A DNA stretch of 64,000 bases from Phyllostachys edulis (lineage: Eukaryota > Streptophyta > Magnoliopsida > Poales > Poaceae): assembly GCA_036346405.1 (NCBI GenBank), contig CM070551.1, forward strand, positions 62,834,587-62,898,586, in the 5' to 3' direction. The number at the start of each line of letters is the position of its first letter. Within the stretch, counting starts at the first letter, position 1. A model generated the notes under the pieces. The model saw nothing but the letters and a program-made list of their open reading frames with translations. It ran no database searches and was not told where the DNA came from. Shown one piece after another: positions 1 to 11,372 of the stretch. A program made the translations under genes and the position numbers.

Positions 1-402
1 GCCTGCAAGAACTTATTAGTAAGGTAAAAAAAATATTGTTCTGATAGGTGATGCCACTAATTGGTAAGAAAAAATATATCTACAAATCATCCATGCGCGC
101 ATGAAATAAAAAGATTTAATAAAAATATAGTATATATAGGCGACTTTTTTTTTTCATTTCAGTCGAATTTCTCACCATTTGATGTGTTATTCCGCCGCCT
201 TCGGCTATGGGCACGGCTCTGCCTCCAATCCTCCTTTGTTTATCCCTTTGTCGTGTCTCCAGTGCTTGAGGCCCTAGTCGTCTTTGTCCTCGTGTCGGAG
301 GCGTCCGGCGGCACGGGGAAAAAGAGGAGGCGAGTCACCTGCGGCAGGCGGCGTGGCCTGCACACGCGAGTGCAATTTGTTCTTAGTGGCGCCTATGGTT
401 TG
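1..402. other. unassigned left flank
   Basis: AT-rich for the first 180 bases, then GC-rich to the edge of the TRIM element. Open frames exist but show no recognisable domain, and one runs straight into the TRIM. It could be decayed transposon or host intergenic DNA. I see nothing in it that can be named. Confidence 0.4.
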
Positions 403-652
403 TGTAACACCCTGGTCCAAAATCTACTCAATACTCAGCCCACTGTGGGGCGGACCCGCGCACACATAGCACCCCATTTACACTTTTGTCCTCGTTTCGT
501 GTAAAAGGGTTAACCCGGAGGTGCTAAGTTTGGACCCAACAAGCATTATATACTACTACAACTCAGTTTAGACAAGCAATATGGGACTAATCCCACCACA
601 TGACTCCTCATAGGCCACATGGGCCGCACTACGAGTAGGCTGGGGTATTACA
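403..652 (-). repeat. TRIM 3' LTR
   Basis: 250-bp terminal repeat nearly identical to 863-1114. In the element's own orientation this is the downstream LTR, preceded by the polypurine-like tract at 653-664. Confidence 0.85.
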
Positions 653-848
653 TTCACTCCCCTCAAGGGCTGACGCCTTCGGCAGCACACCGCATATGTG
701 GCAAATGCCCAGAACCACCCCTCGGTACATATCCGTGCGTCCAGTACCGGCACATATACTATGTCGTGTGTCCACTCTGGGACCACACGCGCCATGCGCC
801 ATATGCCCACACCCCTGTCCCATACGCGCCTGTGCAGCGAAGGTTGAT

Positions 849-860
849 GCTCTGATACCA
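849..860 (-). promoter_or_regulatory. TRIM primer-binding site (initiator tRNA-Met)
   Basis: On the minus strand this reads TGGTATCAGAGC, complementary to the 3' end of plant initiator tRNA-Met. It lies 2 bp from the LTR at 863-1114, the usual spacing. Confidence 0.85.
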
Positions 861-862
861 TC

Positions 863-1114
863 TGTAACACCTTGCCCCAAAATCCGCTTAATGCCCAGCC
901 CACCGTGGGGCGGACCCATGCATACATAGCACCCCACTTACACTTTCATCCTCGCTTTGTGTAAAAGGGTTAACCCAGAGGTGCTACGTTTGGACTCAAC
1001 AGGCATTATATATAGTACTACAACTCACTTTAAACAAGCAATATGGGACTAATCCCACCACATGACTCCTCATGGGCCACATGGGCTGCACTACGAGTAG
1101 GCTGGGGTATTACA
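863..1114 (-). repeat. TRIM 5' LTR
   Basis: 252-bp terminal repeat, the upstream LTR in element orientation. It is followed by a 2-bp gap and the tRNA-Met primer-binding site. Confidence 0.85.
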
Positions 1115-1168
1115 GTTTTTTGGGGGGGGGGACGAGGTTGTTGTATAGTGGATGCAGGTTAGATGCAG

Positions 1169-1440
1169 CACTACTACAGAAAATGTCTTTACAGACGGTT
1201 CAAAAACGTCATCACAGACGGTTTCGTGAGCCGTCTGAGTTTATGGATCAGTAATGATATGAGGTCATCACAAACAGTTTTTGAACCGTTTGTGATACAG
1301 ACTATCATAGATGGTTATTAACTCAAAACTGTATGTGATAGTTAACTATCACAAACGGTTTGTAGATGGTTTGTAGATGAAACCGTCTGTGATACATCAG
1401 CTATCACAGACGGTTTCATCTACAAACCGTCTATGATATT
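1169..1440 (-). repeat. CACTA-1 subterminal repeat array, 3' side
   Basis: Roughly ten copies of a 10-12 bp motif related to TCACAGACGGTT, in direct and inverted orientation, several arranged as short palindromes such as the pair around 1400-1440. In En/Spm elements such arrays bind the element's own DNA-binding protein. That role is inferred here from position and form. Confidence 0.75.
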
Positions 1441-1692
1441 CTTTTATATTGCTAAATTTATTTCTATTTATTGACTAGCCTCAGGAAATGCTAGCCATAC
1501 CCTCTAAAACAAGCTGAAATACAACAAGTACATGTATACATCTAATTCACATTCATTTCAGAAACAAGCACATCCAATTCACATTCATTTCAGAAACAAA
1601 CATATCCAATTCACAAATCAATTAACTAAAATTAACCATTCATATACATTTACACACATGTACCATTAAGTTTAATCTTATCCCAATCAAGT

Positions 1693-2598
1693 TCAATCTA
1701 CATGGTGGAACATCCCATTTGGATTTATGACCTCACGGTTGAAGAATGACGCAAACTGTCCTCGAATATTTATGAGCTGGCCCTATTCCAACGCAGTTGT
1801 AGCGATGCTCGCAACTTGTCGCTAGGAAGATTAAATTCGTGCATATATAAATTGGTATGTATGAAATAATTATTGCAAGATTGACAAACCTGAGGATCAT
1901 TAGTTATCGCGGAACTGATGAGTAGTTCCATATTGTGGCAAACATAATATCCACAAAGGTTGTAGGTTGGCAGCCGCTGGTGGCACTACAAAAATAGAAT
2001 TGGTTAGTTTGAGAGGCATTACTACGAAGTGTTATATAGGATTAATGTGTACTGGCGAATACCTCGAATTTTAGATTGTGTCGCAGGATCCCTCCCTTGC
2101 ATATCCCTCCTTTTGCAAAGTACGTCTTGAACGACCTACGTGATTCCAAGAACTTAGCTTAGCCATTGCAAAGGAAGAAAAGACTGTACAATAGAGTTAT
2201 CTATGGAGGAAATGTGTTTACCCATCGATTAATTGTCGAACAATTGTGAAGTCGTGTGTGGCCCTCTTTAGGGAATCTAGGTATATTACCTTGTTCCGTT
2301 TTAGTATAATTATAATTAGAATCCAGTGGAACCTACACAGCTATGTCGTCATGGTCATTAAACCTAAGTTCGTGTTGCTTATAAAGTACAAATCAACAAG
2401 TATAGCCACTAGTGCAGCACTCACTCCTGGTTATAGGGCAAAAGTATGAATTTCTTGTCGCGGTGAGCCAGCAACGACTCCGTCATATAATCCTCGACGA
2501 ATTTTGCATTCTCCATGATAGTTTGCAAGGAGATCAAGTGTGGGTCGAGGAAACCTACTGGTGAATTCCTTACTTCGGCTTCAGAAATCATGTGTGTG

Positions 2599-2638
<40 letters not shown>

Positions 2639-2920
2639 AAAGCAAGGATTTATATATAACATTTATCGGTATTACACGAACGTTGACCGTGATTGTACAC
2701 ACTTATAGTGTCCAGCATCGCATGAGTGAGACATCGAGGGCACCGAGATTGAAGAGAAAGAACAAGTCATCGAAGGTCATCGTGAAGACACAGTCTCGAT
2801 GGTCGTGTTTAAAATTATCCTTCTTGAACTTGACGGTGACACCCGAGCACCGTTGTTCATCCGTCTTGTTGGCCTGTTCCATGTACCATGTATGCAATCT
2901 CGTGCAAGCCATTCCTAGGA
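1693..2920 (-). pseudogene. Ulp1-like cysteine protease, C-terminal half of CACTA-1 second gene
   Basis: This is the distal part of the CACTA second open reading frame, whose upstream part lies at 17590-19375. The first segment (about 2703-2920) reads from ACTRLHTWYMEQ to DVSLMRCWTL, the region before the protease in grass CACTA proteins. After an apparent intron containing a microsatellite come FLDPHLIS and FILLPYNQ. A further exon starts at FHWIL, with the catalytic His codon at 2326-2328, and continues to YLDSL with the Asp codon at 2275-2277. After another intron ending in TTTTTGTAG comes NLCGYYVC with the Cys codon at 1953-1955. A last exon ends in a TGA at 1693-1695. So the C48-family His-Asp-Cys triad is intact. 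Damage includes a stop in the last exon, an apparent GT-to-AT change at the first splice donor, and separation from the first half by copia A. Expected role, by family: cleavage of SUMO-like conjugates. Confidence 0.72.
2591..2638. repeat. palindromic compound microsatellite
   Basis: A TG run, then a TA run, then a CA run, which together form an almost perfect palindrome able to fold back on itself. It lies in an apparent intron of the Ulp1-like gene. The corresponding place in CACTA-2 (about 42800) lacks it. Confidence 0.85.
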
Positions 2921-3481
2921 TGTTGAAAGAGGTCAAGTGAAAGAGTGCATTATGGATTGATGCATATTCAAGTCAAGAACCCAGACTTCAAGTGAAGATG
3001 TGCGTCATCAAACTTCAAAAGGATGTGCAAGGCAAAGGTATGACTAGCTAGGGCTAAAGATTTGTTCCTAGTCTTTTACCGGTCTTCGTGTTTGGTCTAA
3101 GACCAGATTACTAGTATAGGTTTGCCGTACTATTAAGAGGAGTCTTAACTAGTAGCTTGAGTTAGTCATGTGTTGATAGCTCATTGTGCTTGCTCTAGCT
3201 CTCGTTAGCATGTTGCTAATATTTGCGAATGTGTTTTGCAAATAGTCGAGACTCATGCATAATCTTTGTAGCATGTGACTTTAGTTTGCGAATGTGTTTT
3301 ACAAATGGTTTAAGTCCATGTACCTTATTCCTTGTGGCGTTGATTCTAAAAGTTGGCAAATGTGTTTTGCAACTTGTTGAGAATCTTGCCTTTAACCTTT
3401 GTTTGCATCGTGCATCAAATTGGCAAATGCGTTTTGCAACTTGAGTTGAAGCGAAAGCCAGCTGTTGCTTTTCTTAGGAAA

Positions 3482-3952
3482 GGCGGTAGTATTTCCATGT
3501 TTTGGCGGTACTACCGCGCCGCGGTATGACTGGGGTTGTGGTGCGGAACTACCGCAACCCAGTCGGACCGAAGATTTGTTGGCAGTACGTCTTTTCCAGT
3601 AAGACACCTTTTGAGCATGAGTTGCTCTCTTGAGGTGCGGTAGTACCGGGCTTTGTGGCGAAACTACCGTGTCGCTGTAGTACTGTGTTTGCTTGGCGGA
3701 ACTACCGCACCCTAGTATATCTGATTAGTGAGCGGTACGTTATTTCTAGTGAGTGCCAGTTTTGGACCTCAAGTGGAAGCGGTCGTACCGCCCTTGTGGA
3801 TCAGAACTACCGGAGAGCGGAACTACCACGTGTTACTTTGCGGTAGTACCACGCCACATTTCCAATGGCTATTTCAGGGTTTTTGTTATAGCTGTTACTG
3901 TGTGTCAGGGGAGGTGCGGTAGTACCGGCCGATGAATGGCGGTACTACCGCT
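3482..3952. promoter_or_regulatory. array of GCGGTAGTACCGC-like motifs in copia A LTR
   Basis: About 13 copies or near-copies of the motif GCGGTA-GTACCGC and its inverted form GCGG-AACTACCGC lie in 470 bp, the clearest at 3504, 3542, 3637, 3694, 3778, 3914 and 3938. The array ends about 55 bp before the TATA box at 4006 and recurs in the 3' LTR (about 16310-16765). Position suggests U3 enhancer elements; binding partners are unknown. Confidence 0.6.
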
Positions 3953-4005
3953 TGTGCTGATTTTTCAGCAGCTTTTCCCCCAACGGCTAGTTTTTGTGTG
4001 TGGGC

Positions 4006-4013
4006 TATAAATA
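4006..4013 (+). promoter_or_regulatory. copia A 5' LTR TATA box
   Basis: TATAAATA, conserved in the 3' LTR at 16821-16828. It lies downstream of the motif array, as expected for the U3/R boundary of an LTR promoter. Confidence 0.6.
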
Positions 4014-4777
4014 CCCACCTTGGCTGGTTGTGGGTAAGGTTGCTGGTGCCATATACATTCTCTTGAGTAAGAGCAAGCCCTCTCATCTCTTTTGTGCTTA
4101 TGTTGAACTTAGTGAGCTTAGAGAGCAAACCCTAAGTACATGTGTTGCATTAGGTAGTGGATTGAGTATCCACTTGAGCTTAGACACTTGATTCGTTCAA
4201 GTGAGAGCCTTTGACTTGTTACTCTTAGTGTTTGCTGACACCTAGACGGCGTGGAGGCGTCGTGGTCCGGTGATCTTCTCAAGAATCTTGTGAGAAGCCC
4301 TAGCATTTGTGAGTGGCTTGGTGCTCGCCATCTCTAGAGTAGAGGAAGAGCAAACCCTAGTAGATCAAGGTGTTGGTTTGTGTTGGAGTCAGTCCAAGTG
4401 GTTAGACTTACCTCGGAGGTGTTGGGTTAATTCATGGAGCCGGTCCAATTAGTTTGGGTTTACCTCAACGTGGATTAGGGGAGACTGGCAAGTTTCCAAA
4501 CACCACAGTAAAACATCATCATGTCATTGTGGTTTGTTCTTGTGCTTTACTTTGTGCAATTTTTATTCCTTGTATTAAATTGCTTACTTGTCTTTGTATG
4601 ATTGCTAATTATCAATAGTCTTATATTGTTGGTGCATTTAGTTGAGACTAGTTGATTTAGGTTTTAAATTGAGCAAAACCAATCTGTTGTTATCTTCCGT
4701 ATTTGAAAAGGTTTTAGCCAAAAGATTTTGAAACCGTCTATTCACCCCCCTCTAGTCGGCCTCCTCGATCTTACAAG

Positions 4778-4789
4778 TGGTATCAGAGT
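4778..4789 (+). promoter_or_regulatory. copia A primer-binding site
   Basis: TGGTATCAGAGT, which matches the initiator tRNA-Met complement TGGTATCAGAGC at 11 of 12 bases, 2 bp after the LTR end. Confidence 0.82.
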
Positions 4790-4833
4790 TTGGTTTCTCA
4801 TTTTATTAGGCTTCACCGCTCAGAGAGTAAAGG

Positions 4834-6213
4834 ATGGCGACTAGTGATATAATGCACCTAGGTGAAGCACATCTATTTGATAGCACAAAATATGTTCATT
4901 GGAAAATCCGCATGTCATGTTATTTTAAGGCCATGAGCCTAAAAATATGGTGGATTGTAGATGTAGGTTTTTTCCTCTATTGGATGCTCTTCCTCCAACT
5001 ATTGAGGAAGAGAAATGCTTACATCTCAGCGCTCAAGCAATTAACGCTTTATTTAGTGCTTTGAGTGTAGAGGTGTTCGATGAAATATGCAATCTCAAGA
5101 ACGCTCATGAGATATGGACCCATCTTCAAGATTATTATGAAATGTCCACCTCCACTAATGATGATTGCATACAAGAATGGATGTCGGGAGAAGAATGCTC
5201 AACTTCTAGCTTCGACAATGAGGATTCCTTAACTCCATCCACATCACCTCATTGCTACATGGCAAAAGGTAATAGGAAGGTAAATGATGATGATGAACCT
5301 TCGTATGATGAGTTGATGGATATGTTAGAAGAGCTTAATGAATATCTTGGGAAGGAGAAGATTAAGTATAAGATTTTGAAAAAAGAACATGTCTCTCTTC
5401 AAAATAATTATGATATGCTAAAAGAAGAACATGAATCTCTTCTTCTTAAGGAAGTCGTTAGCTTTAAGGTGGACATATGTATTACATGTAATTTACTAGA
5501 TGATATGCCATGTATAGCTCATAACTCTTGCATTTCATCTAAGGTTAGCATATCCACCTCTTGTGATGATTTGCTAGATATGCCTTGTAGCTCTAGTGAA
5601 AATACTTCTACTTCCTCTATGCTTGTTGAGACTAACCTTGTAGAGGAAAACAAAGAGCTTAAGGCCCAAGTCAAAAAATTGACAAATGACTTGAAAAGAG
5701 GCTTTAAAGGGAAAGGAACTCTTGATGAGATATTGAGCAAGCAAAGATGCTTGCAAGATAAGAGTGGAATTGGTTTCACTCCAAAGAAGAAGAAAAATAG
5801 TAAGACAAGGCACAATACAAGACACACAAAGAAATATATCAAGTGCCTTGGATGCAATGAGAAGGGCCACAAAGCCTCGGTGTGCTCAAATCAAATGGAT
5901 GTCAAGTCAAGACATTCAAAGAATAGGCAAACCGGCAAGAAGTAAGAAAAGAAGACAAGTAAGGGAAGCAAAAGCCCAACTTGCTACAATTGCCGGGAAA
6001 AAGGGACATTTTAGTAAGGATTGTCCCAAATGTATCTTTTCGAAGCCTATTATATATAATGATCATTATTTGCTTAGGAAGGATAAAAATGGCAATGTGT
6101 TTGCTAGAATTTTTAGTTCACCAAAGCTTATTGCTAAGGCCATTTGGGTGCTCAAATATCTTGTGACTAACATTCAAGGACCCAACCGAGTTTGGGTACC
6201 AAAAGGTGCTTAA
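4834..6213 (+). pseudogene. copia A gag, frameshifted
   Basis: The Gag start is MATSDIMHLGEAHLFD, followed by YVHWKIRM and the family hallmark WWIVDVGF. A frameshift in a T run near 4968 moves the reading to the next frame, which runs on from LPPTIEEEKCLHL through AHEIWTHLQDYY (to 5945). A glutamate/lysine-rich coiled-coil stretch with scattered CxxC-like pairs follows (about 5300-5700). Then comes a zinc knuckle of the form CX2CX4HX4C, starting CLGCNEKGHKASVC, near 5850. A second knuckle near 5985-6030 (GHFSKDCPKC) is broken by another frameshift. The end reads NRVWVPKGA, the usual C-terminus of this Gag type, immediately before where pol should start. Gag would form the cytoplasmic particle and bind element RNA. 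The match to the SIRE/Maximus lineage is by motif only. Confidence 0.8.
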
Positions 6214-8173
6214 ATGATTAATAGGTACTTGGAGAGGTATTGAAGGTTTGGCTCACACATGAAGAGGTGAATTCCACCATATGAAAAATTGGAGCCAAGC
6301 TTGAGGATGATCACTTCATATCATAAACCAATGCTATCTCGATAATAAGTATTTACATTGAAGTATCTAGCCCTTTGCCTTGTGTAGGTTGTATTCATGA
6401 AAATCTTATAAACATGGTGTTCTTGCTCTTATTCATAATCTTCATTATTAAAATCTTGAGCAAGATAATAAGTGGCCCAAATAAATTAAGTGCTAGTATT
6501 GTTTTTCAAAATTAAGCCTTTTAGTCAAAAGTTAAAAATTTCATAACTATTATTAATCTTTTGAAAAACAAGTTGTAAAAATGTATACAAATGCTTTTCA
6601 AAGGTTTACCAAAGGTTTTGGCTCAAGAAAAACCTATTTTAAGAGAAAATGAGTTTCTAGCCAAAATTCTAAATTATAGTATCTTGTTTTTGATATAAAC
6701 TAGATTTTTGTGTAAAATATATTCCAAAAGTAATTTGAAATCGTCCAAAAAGGAAAATCCTATAGTCGGCTATTCTAAACCTTTTTGGTATTCAAAATAT
6801 TTTCAAAAGGCCAACCTAGCAAAATTTATTTGATTTCGAAACTCGTCCAAAATCCTATTTTGACCTAAGTGGTCACTTTCTAGCACTTAAGTGAGTTTTG
6901 CCATTTGAGCCAAATTTATTCACATAAATAGGTCCACAATGGTATTCATGACTCATACATGAAATTGGATGCTTAAATTCCTTCATATGCTTAGTTTTTC
7001 TCATTTGAAGAAGTTACATCAAACTAAGTTTCATTTACGAAAACAAAAGCTTAATTCATAAAAACTATGTTCTTAGATACTCTTTAGTCTCTTTAATGCA
7101 TAATGATCTTGAATGACATTTATTTGAGTGCAAAACTAAGGATCATTTGCATATTTCTCAATTCCAAGATCTATCCTTGAAGTTCCAGAAAAATCGGAAC
7201 TACTGGCGGCTTAAGAAAGGTACTACCGCTTTATGGTACTATCGGCCATTGAAAGGCGGTACTTCCGCATCTCGTTACTACTGCCATTTGCACATCAGTA
7301 CTACCGATTTCTCTGATAAGACAGTCATTTTATTTTATTCAATTTTAAACCTAATTTGGCAACTTCCTTTGGTCAAGTTGATCCTTGTTATATTCGCTAG
7401 CTACCCTCAAGTAATTTCTTGATTCCATATGCCATTTTGATCGCATTGTGATTTTTTTTTATCTTAAAAATGGTATTCCTTCTAATAGTGGTAGTTTCTC
7501 TTGATCATCTTGACCTCGGCATGAGATTCGTCTTTTCACATGATATCATCTTATTCCTTCAAACTGGTATCTAATTTCATTCCTTGCTGATCATACTTCT
7601 TTTGACCAAGCTCAAGTACTCTTCGTGTACGAGTAGATTCTCTCTTTCCCTCTTCTCTTTGGATGCTTTCTTTGAGGATCTTTACGAGAGAAGTTCAAGC
7701 ACTTTGTAATTTCAAGTCTTGTCGACTCATGCTTTCTGCAAGAGATGTTTAAAGACTATCCTTCAAGTGTGATCCATTTTTTTGGTGCTTAATATCAAAG
7801 AGGGAGAATTTGGTTGCAAATAATAGTAAAAGGAAAGAGATTGAAGTCATCATGAGTTTTGAATAGATATATCTCAAAGAGATGACAAAGGAGAACATGA
7901 CAAGATGGAAGAGAATCCTTTGTGTGTCAAAGGAGAAGAAATAATTTTCAAGAGGAACCTTTGTGTAAGGGGGAGTTAGTTCTTTGTGAAAAACTTATTA
8001 AATATTTTGGGCTTACTTAAAAGGGGTAAAGTATTAATATTGGTAAAGCTATTTTACATATTTTGTCCAAAATGATTTATGGATCTTGTGAATGCATGTT
8101 TTTCATTCTCATTTGGTATTCTTGGAGTGAAATTGTCAATGATATGCAAGATTAGCATTTTTAAAAGAGCCGC
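6214..8173 (+). other. copia A non-coding interior, first block
   Basis: AT-rich sequence with no credible coding frame. At 7195-7310 it carries several GCGGTACTACCG-like motifs of the type found in the LTR. Near 7790 it has a TTAATATCAAAGAGGGAGAA segment resembling the polypurine region of SIRE-type elements. It is similar in order and wording to 11385-13044, as if this block exists twice. Confidence 0.55.
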
Positions 8174-11100
8174 TGTAACATCTCAAAGTTTTGTTAGCAA
8201 AATAAAATTAATAAAGTTATTATTTTATTGGATTTTCTGAGTTTTAATAGTGTTTTCTTGGTTTCCTTGAATTTCCAAGATTTTAAAATTCATAGAGAAA
8301 ATGTATTGAGTTTTCTGTGTCTCATTTGGATTTAAAGTGAAAAAGAAAATTTTAATTAATTTTCTGAATTTTCTCGAGTTTTAAAAGGGTTTTCCTATTT
8401 TTCGAAAATAAAAAGAAATTATGTGAAAAATTAAAAGTCAAATTTAAGTTGGAAATAATTTTATTAAGTTTAAAATAATTCAAGGAATTTCTGTGATTTT
8501 GTTTAGAATTTTTAACCCTATTTAGTATTTTCTAAAAGTCCTTTTTGATTTTTGTAACATCTTGCAATTAAAACCAAATTTCTGTTCACAAATAAAAACT
8601 AAATTCATGTTGAAAATATTTTATTTAAGCTCAAAATATCCTATTAAACTACTCTAAAACTTTATAGAATTTTTAGACCTATATTACTATTTTTCATGTT
8701 TAAAAACAATTTTAGCATTATAAAATAATTCTGTGTAAAAATAAGATCATTATTTTTACTATTATTATTTTATTTGAACTCATAATGTTGTGATTAGTAT
8801 CTGAGATTTTTTGGCTTTTTTGAATTTATTTACTATTTTTTCCGAATTAATTAGTGTCTTTTGAAATTTCCACTAGAAAATAAATGATTTTCAGTTTCGC
8901 TGAAACAGTAACTCCGTCGCTACAGTACTCAGCTGCGCCAATTCCGACAATAAACTTTGGCGAGCAATTACTCCTAAATTGTTACTCCTTTGCTCCTATA
9001 AATTGAACCGTAGCCCCTCCATACCATTCCCCACATCCCTGTCGCTCGGATTTGCCAAAAGCCTCCCGGAGATCCCTCTGCTAGCCCTTCTTCTCTAACT
9101 CCGACGACAACTCCGACGAGCCCGATCTCCTAATCCGTAGCTCCGTTGTATACCAAATTTTACCAGTGTGTTCCTCTTGAGAGTCTCTACATTTCTATTC
9201 AAACCGAATTTTGATTTCCCTCTTGGTACACAGCGGCCACAAAAGCACCCATGGTCTTCTTCTTTAACTCCGGCGAGCCCGATCTCTTCATCCATTGCTC
9301 CGTTGTGTACCAAAGTTTACCAGTGAGTTCCTATTGAGATTCTCCACATTTCTATTAAAGTGGAATTTTGATTTACATACTGTTTTACCACCAGCCACGT
9401 CTTCTTCCTCAAGTCCAGCGAAAACTCCGTCGAGCTCGATCTCTTCATCCGTTGGGTATTTGCGCGAGCCCTTTTACCCACATGTTCCTTTCAATATTAT
9501 CTACCTTTCTATTCAAATGAAATTTTGAATTTTGCAATAATTCACAACTGGCCATGTCGGATTATTCCTTTGCTAATTTCCCAAATTTCTATCATTTCAT
9601 GTGAAATTGAAACTTCCGGATGTTCGTTCTCTTTAATACAAAATATGATTCCATCGATTCTTGTTTCTAAATTCATATAAATTCAATATGTATCTCCCAG
9701 AATCTAAATTATTTAATTTTGAGTTTATTTGAATTTTATTTGGATTTTATTTGAATTTGGCTTATTTTCACAGATAGATTTTTTAATTTACTTGAGAGTC
9801 GATTCGACATCGTTTGAGAACATCGATTAATCAAGTAAGACAAGTTACATTCTTTGATCATATTTGAGCCCAGTATTTAAAATTATTTAAATTCTATTTT
9901 AAACTATTACTACATGCTTATTTATATTCAGTAATTTAAATATCTGTTTTAAATTTATAGTTATCCCTAATTCCTTTGTACATCCAAATTTTGACATTAA
10001 ACATACATACCTTGATACCTTAGATGAAAATCTAGTTTATGCGATAGTATGACCTAGAACATTTTGAGAAAAATTATGCTTAGCGATGCTTAGACCCAAA
10101 TTTATTCAATTTGGGAACTTTCAGCCAAAAATCAAATGTTGTTTAAATGACATCCATGGCATTAGTGTGTCATGAAAGTTTGCAAATGATTTGAAAAATT
10201 GAAATAAAGGAAAAGTTGGTTTGTACTTGTGCAAAATAGATGGTTGGTCAGTGTAGGTTTATGCACGGGCTCGATCCGGGAATGGATTGAGACCCAAGGT
10301 TTTTATTGGAAGTCATCCAAGTCAGTTAAAGACCGGTCTTCGAGCCGCATCTTGCTAAGCCACATCGTACTACCACATATCCTGAGTGGGCGGGACCTGG
10401 CTAACTAATTTGCAACGTTTCACCGTGGTCGTGCCATCTGGTTGCGTGGGTGTCTTGTATGACCTACTTTTATGTATTCCCACTTGGCGCAAGAGGGGGC
10501 CTGAACCTGGCAAATTTCTATCCAAACGGGGTGAATCCTTAGCGAGGCGGGACTACGGTGGGATGAAGCTTTGTAAAGGCTTTGACACGTGATCTAGACT
10601 ACTTACCTAAGGTAGTGAGCGGTGGTATCGACGGATGCTAAACAAACTAGAGAATTCATGTCATGTGAGTAAAGCTATACAACCTCTGCAGAGTGTTAAG
10701 AACTATTCAATTAGCCGCGTCTACGGTCATGGACATGCTTAGCAAAGCCACTCAAAGTTAGACTTTAGTTTTTGATTTCGAAATGGTTTGACACAAACGA
10801 TTCTGGATCTGTATCAAAATAAGAATTGGGCAGGAAGCCATGTGATAGGAGGGTATCCTTCACCACTCTTGTGTGAATATTATCTGACTATAAAACTGAG
10901 AATTTATAAAATAAATTTTAGTTATAGATTAACTGTTTTGGAACTTAGTACAAATATTTAAAGAAAGCATTGCTTTATGCAAACTCAACCAATAAGTCTT
11001 CCTTTGATATATCCTTGCATGCATTATAATCTGTTATTGGGTGTAACTTGCAAGCACGGAAGTTGTGCTCATCCTTGCTTGATGCAAATAAATTTCAGAG

Positions 11101-11372
11101 GAGAAGGACTTCGTTACTGGTGTGGATCTCGATGACTAGGCCACTACCCCAGTCGATTGTGATCTGTGGCAGATCAGCTAGATTCCACTACTTCTTCGTC
11201 TTCCGCTGTGTTCTTTATTGTTGGCTTGTAAGCCTTTCTTGTAATAAACTCTGTTGTTATTTATTAATAAAGTTGTGCGATTTATGGATGTTACCATATC
11301 TGTTTACTGTGTGAACTAGCTGCTGATCATGGGACTAGTTCAGAAATACACAAAGAATTTGGGGGTGTTACT
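8174..11372 (+). repeat. solo Ty3/gypsy-type LTR, about 3.2 kb
   Basis: Begins TGTAACATCTCAAAG and ends GGGGGTGTTACT, close to the TGTAACATC...GTTACA ends of grass gypsy LTRs. The last base of the expected terminal CA is altered. Its second half (about 9690-11372) is homologous to 36880-38526, so it belongs to the same family as the split LTR at 24268-38526. No internal domain or partner LTR adjoins it, so it reads as a solo LTR. The 5-bp flanks do not match, so the boundaries or a later deletion remain open. Confidence 0.65.
8997..9004 (+). promoter_or_regulatory. TATA box in solo gypsy LTR
   Basis: TATAAATT, about 820 bp into the LTR, followed by CT-rich sequence. The related LTR at 24268 has TATAAAAG at a comparable place. 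Confidence 0.45.

Larger units (their letters stand above)
403..1114 (-). mobile_element. TRIM: miniature LTR retrotransposon, complete
   Basis: Two direct repeats of 250 and 252 bp flank a 210-bp non-coding core. Each repeat begins TGTAACACC and ends GGTATTACA, the TG...CA ends of an LTR. In the core, next to the right repeat, the plus strand reads GCTCTGATACCA, the reverse complement of the initiator tRNA-Met primer-binding site TGGTATCAGAGC. This places the element on the minus strand. At the other end of the core, on the minus strand, a purine-rich GAGGGGAGTGAA (653-664) abuts the other LTR and fits a polypurine tract. Flanking 5-mers GTTTG (398-402) and GTTTT (1115-1119) match at 4 of 5 bases, an imperfect target-site duplication. 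It has no coding capacity, so it would need proteins from another element. Size and structure match the TRIM class. Confidence 0.88.
2921..4775 (+). repeat. copia A 5' LTR
   Basis: 1,855 bp from TGTTGAAAGAGG to TTACA. From 3293 on it aligns with 16108-17589. It contains an array of GCGGTAGTACCGC-like motifs upstream of a TATA box. The start is placed where similarity to CACTA-2 stops. Confidence 0.78.

Noticed and set aside
1169..1440. CRISPR-like array of short repeats
   Set aside because: Motifs are inverted as well as direct, spacing is irregular, and they sit at a CACTA terminus in plant DNA.
4778..4789. tRNA-Met-like words here and at 849, 26797, 34520 and 47703
   Set aside because: Only 11-13 bases matching the tRNA 3' end complement; they are retroelement primer-binding sites, not tRNA genes.
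5519..5872. 117-codon minus-strand frame
   Set aside because: Antisense shadow of the copia A gag coiled coil.
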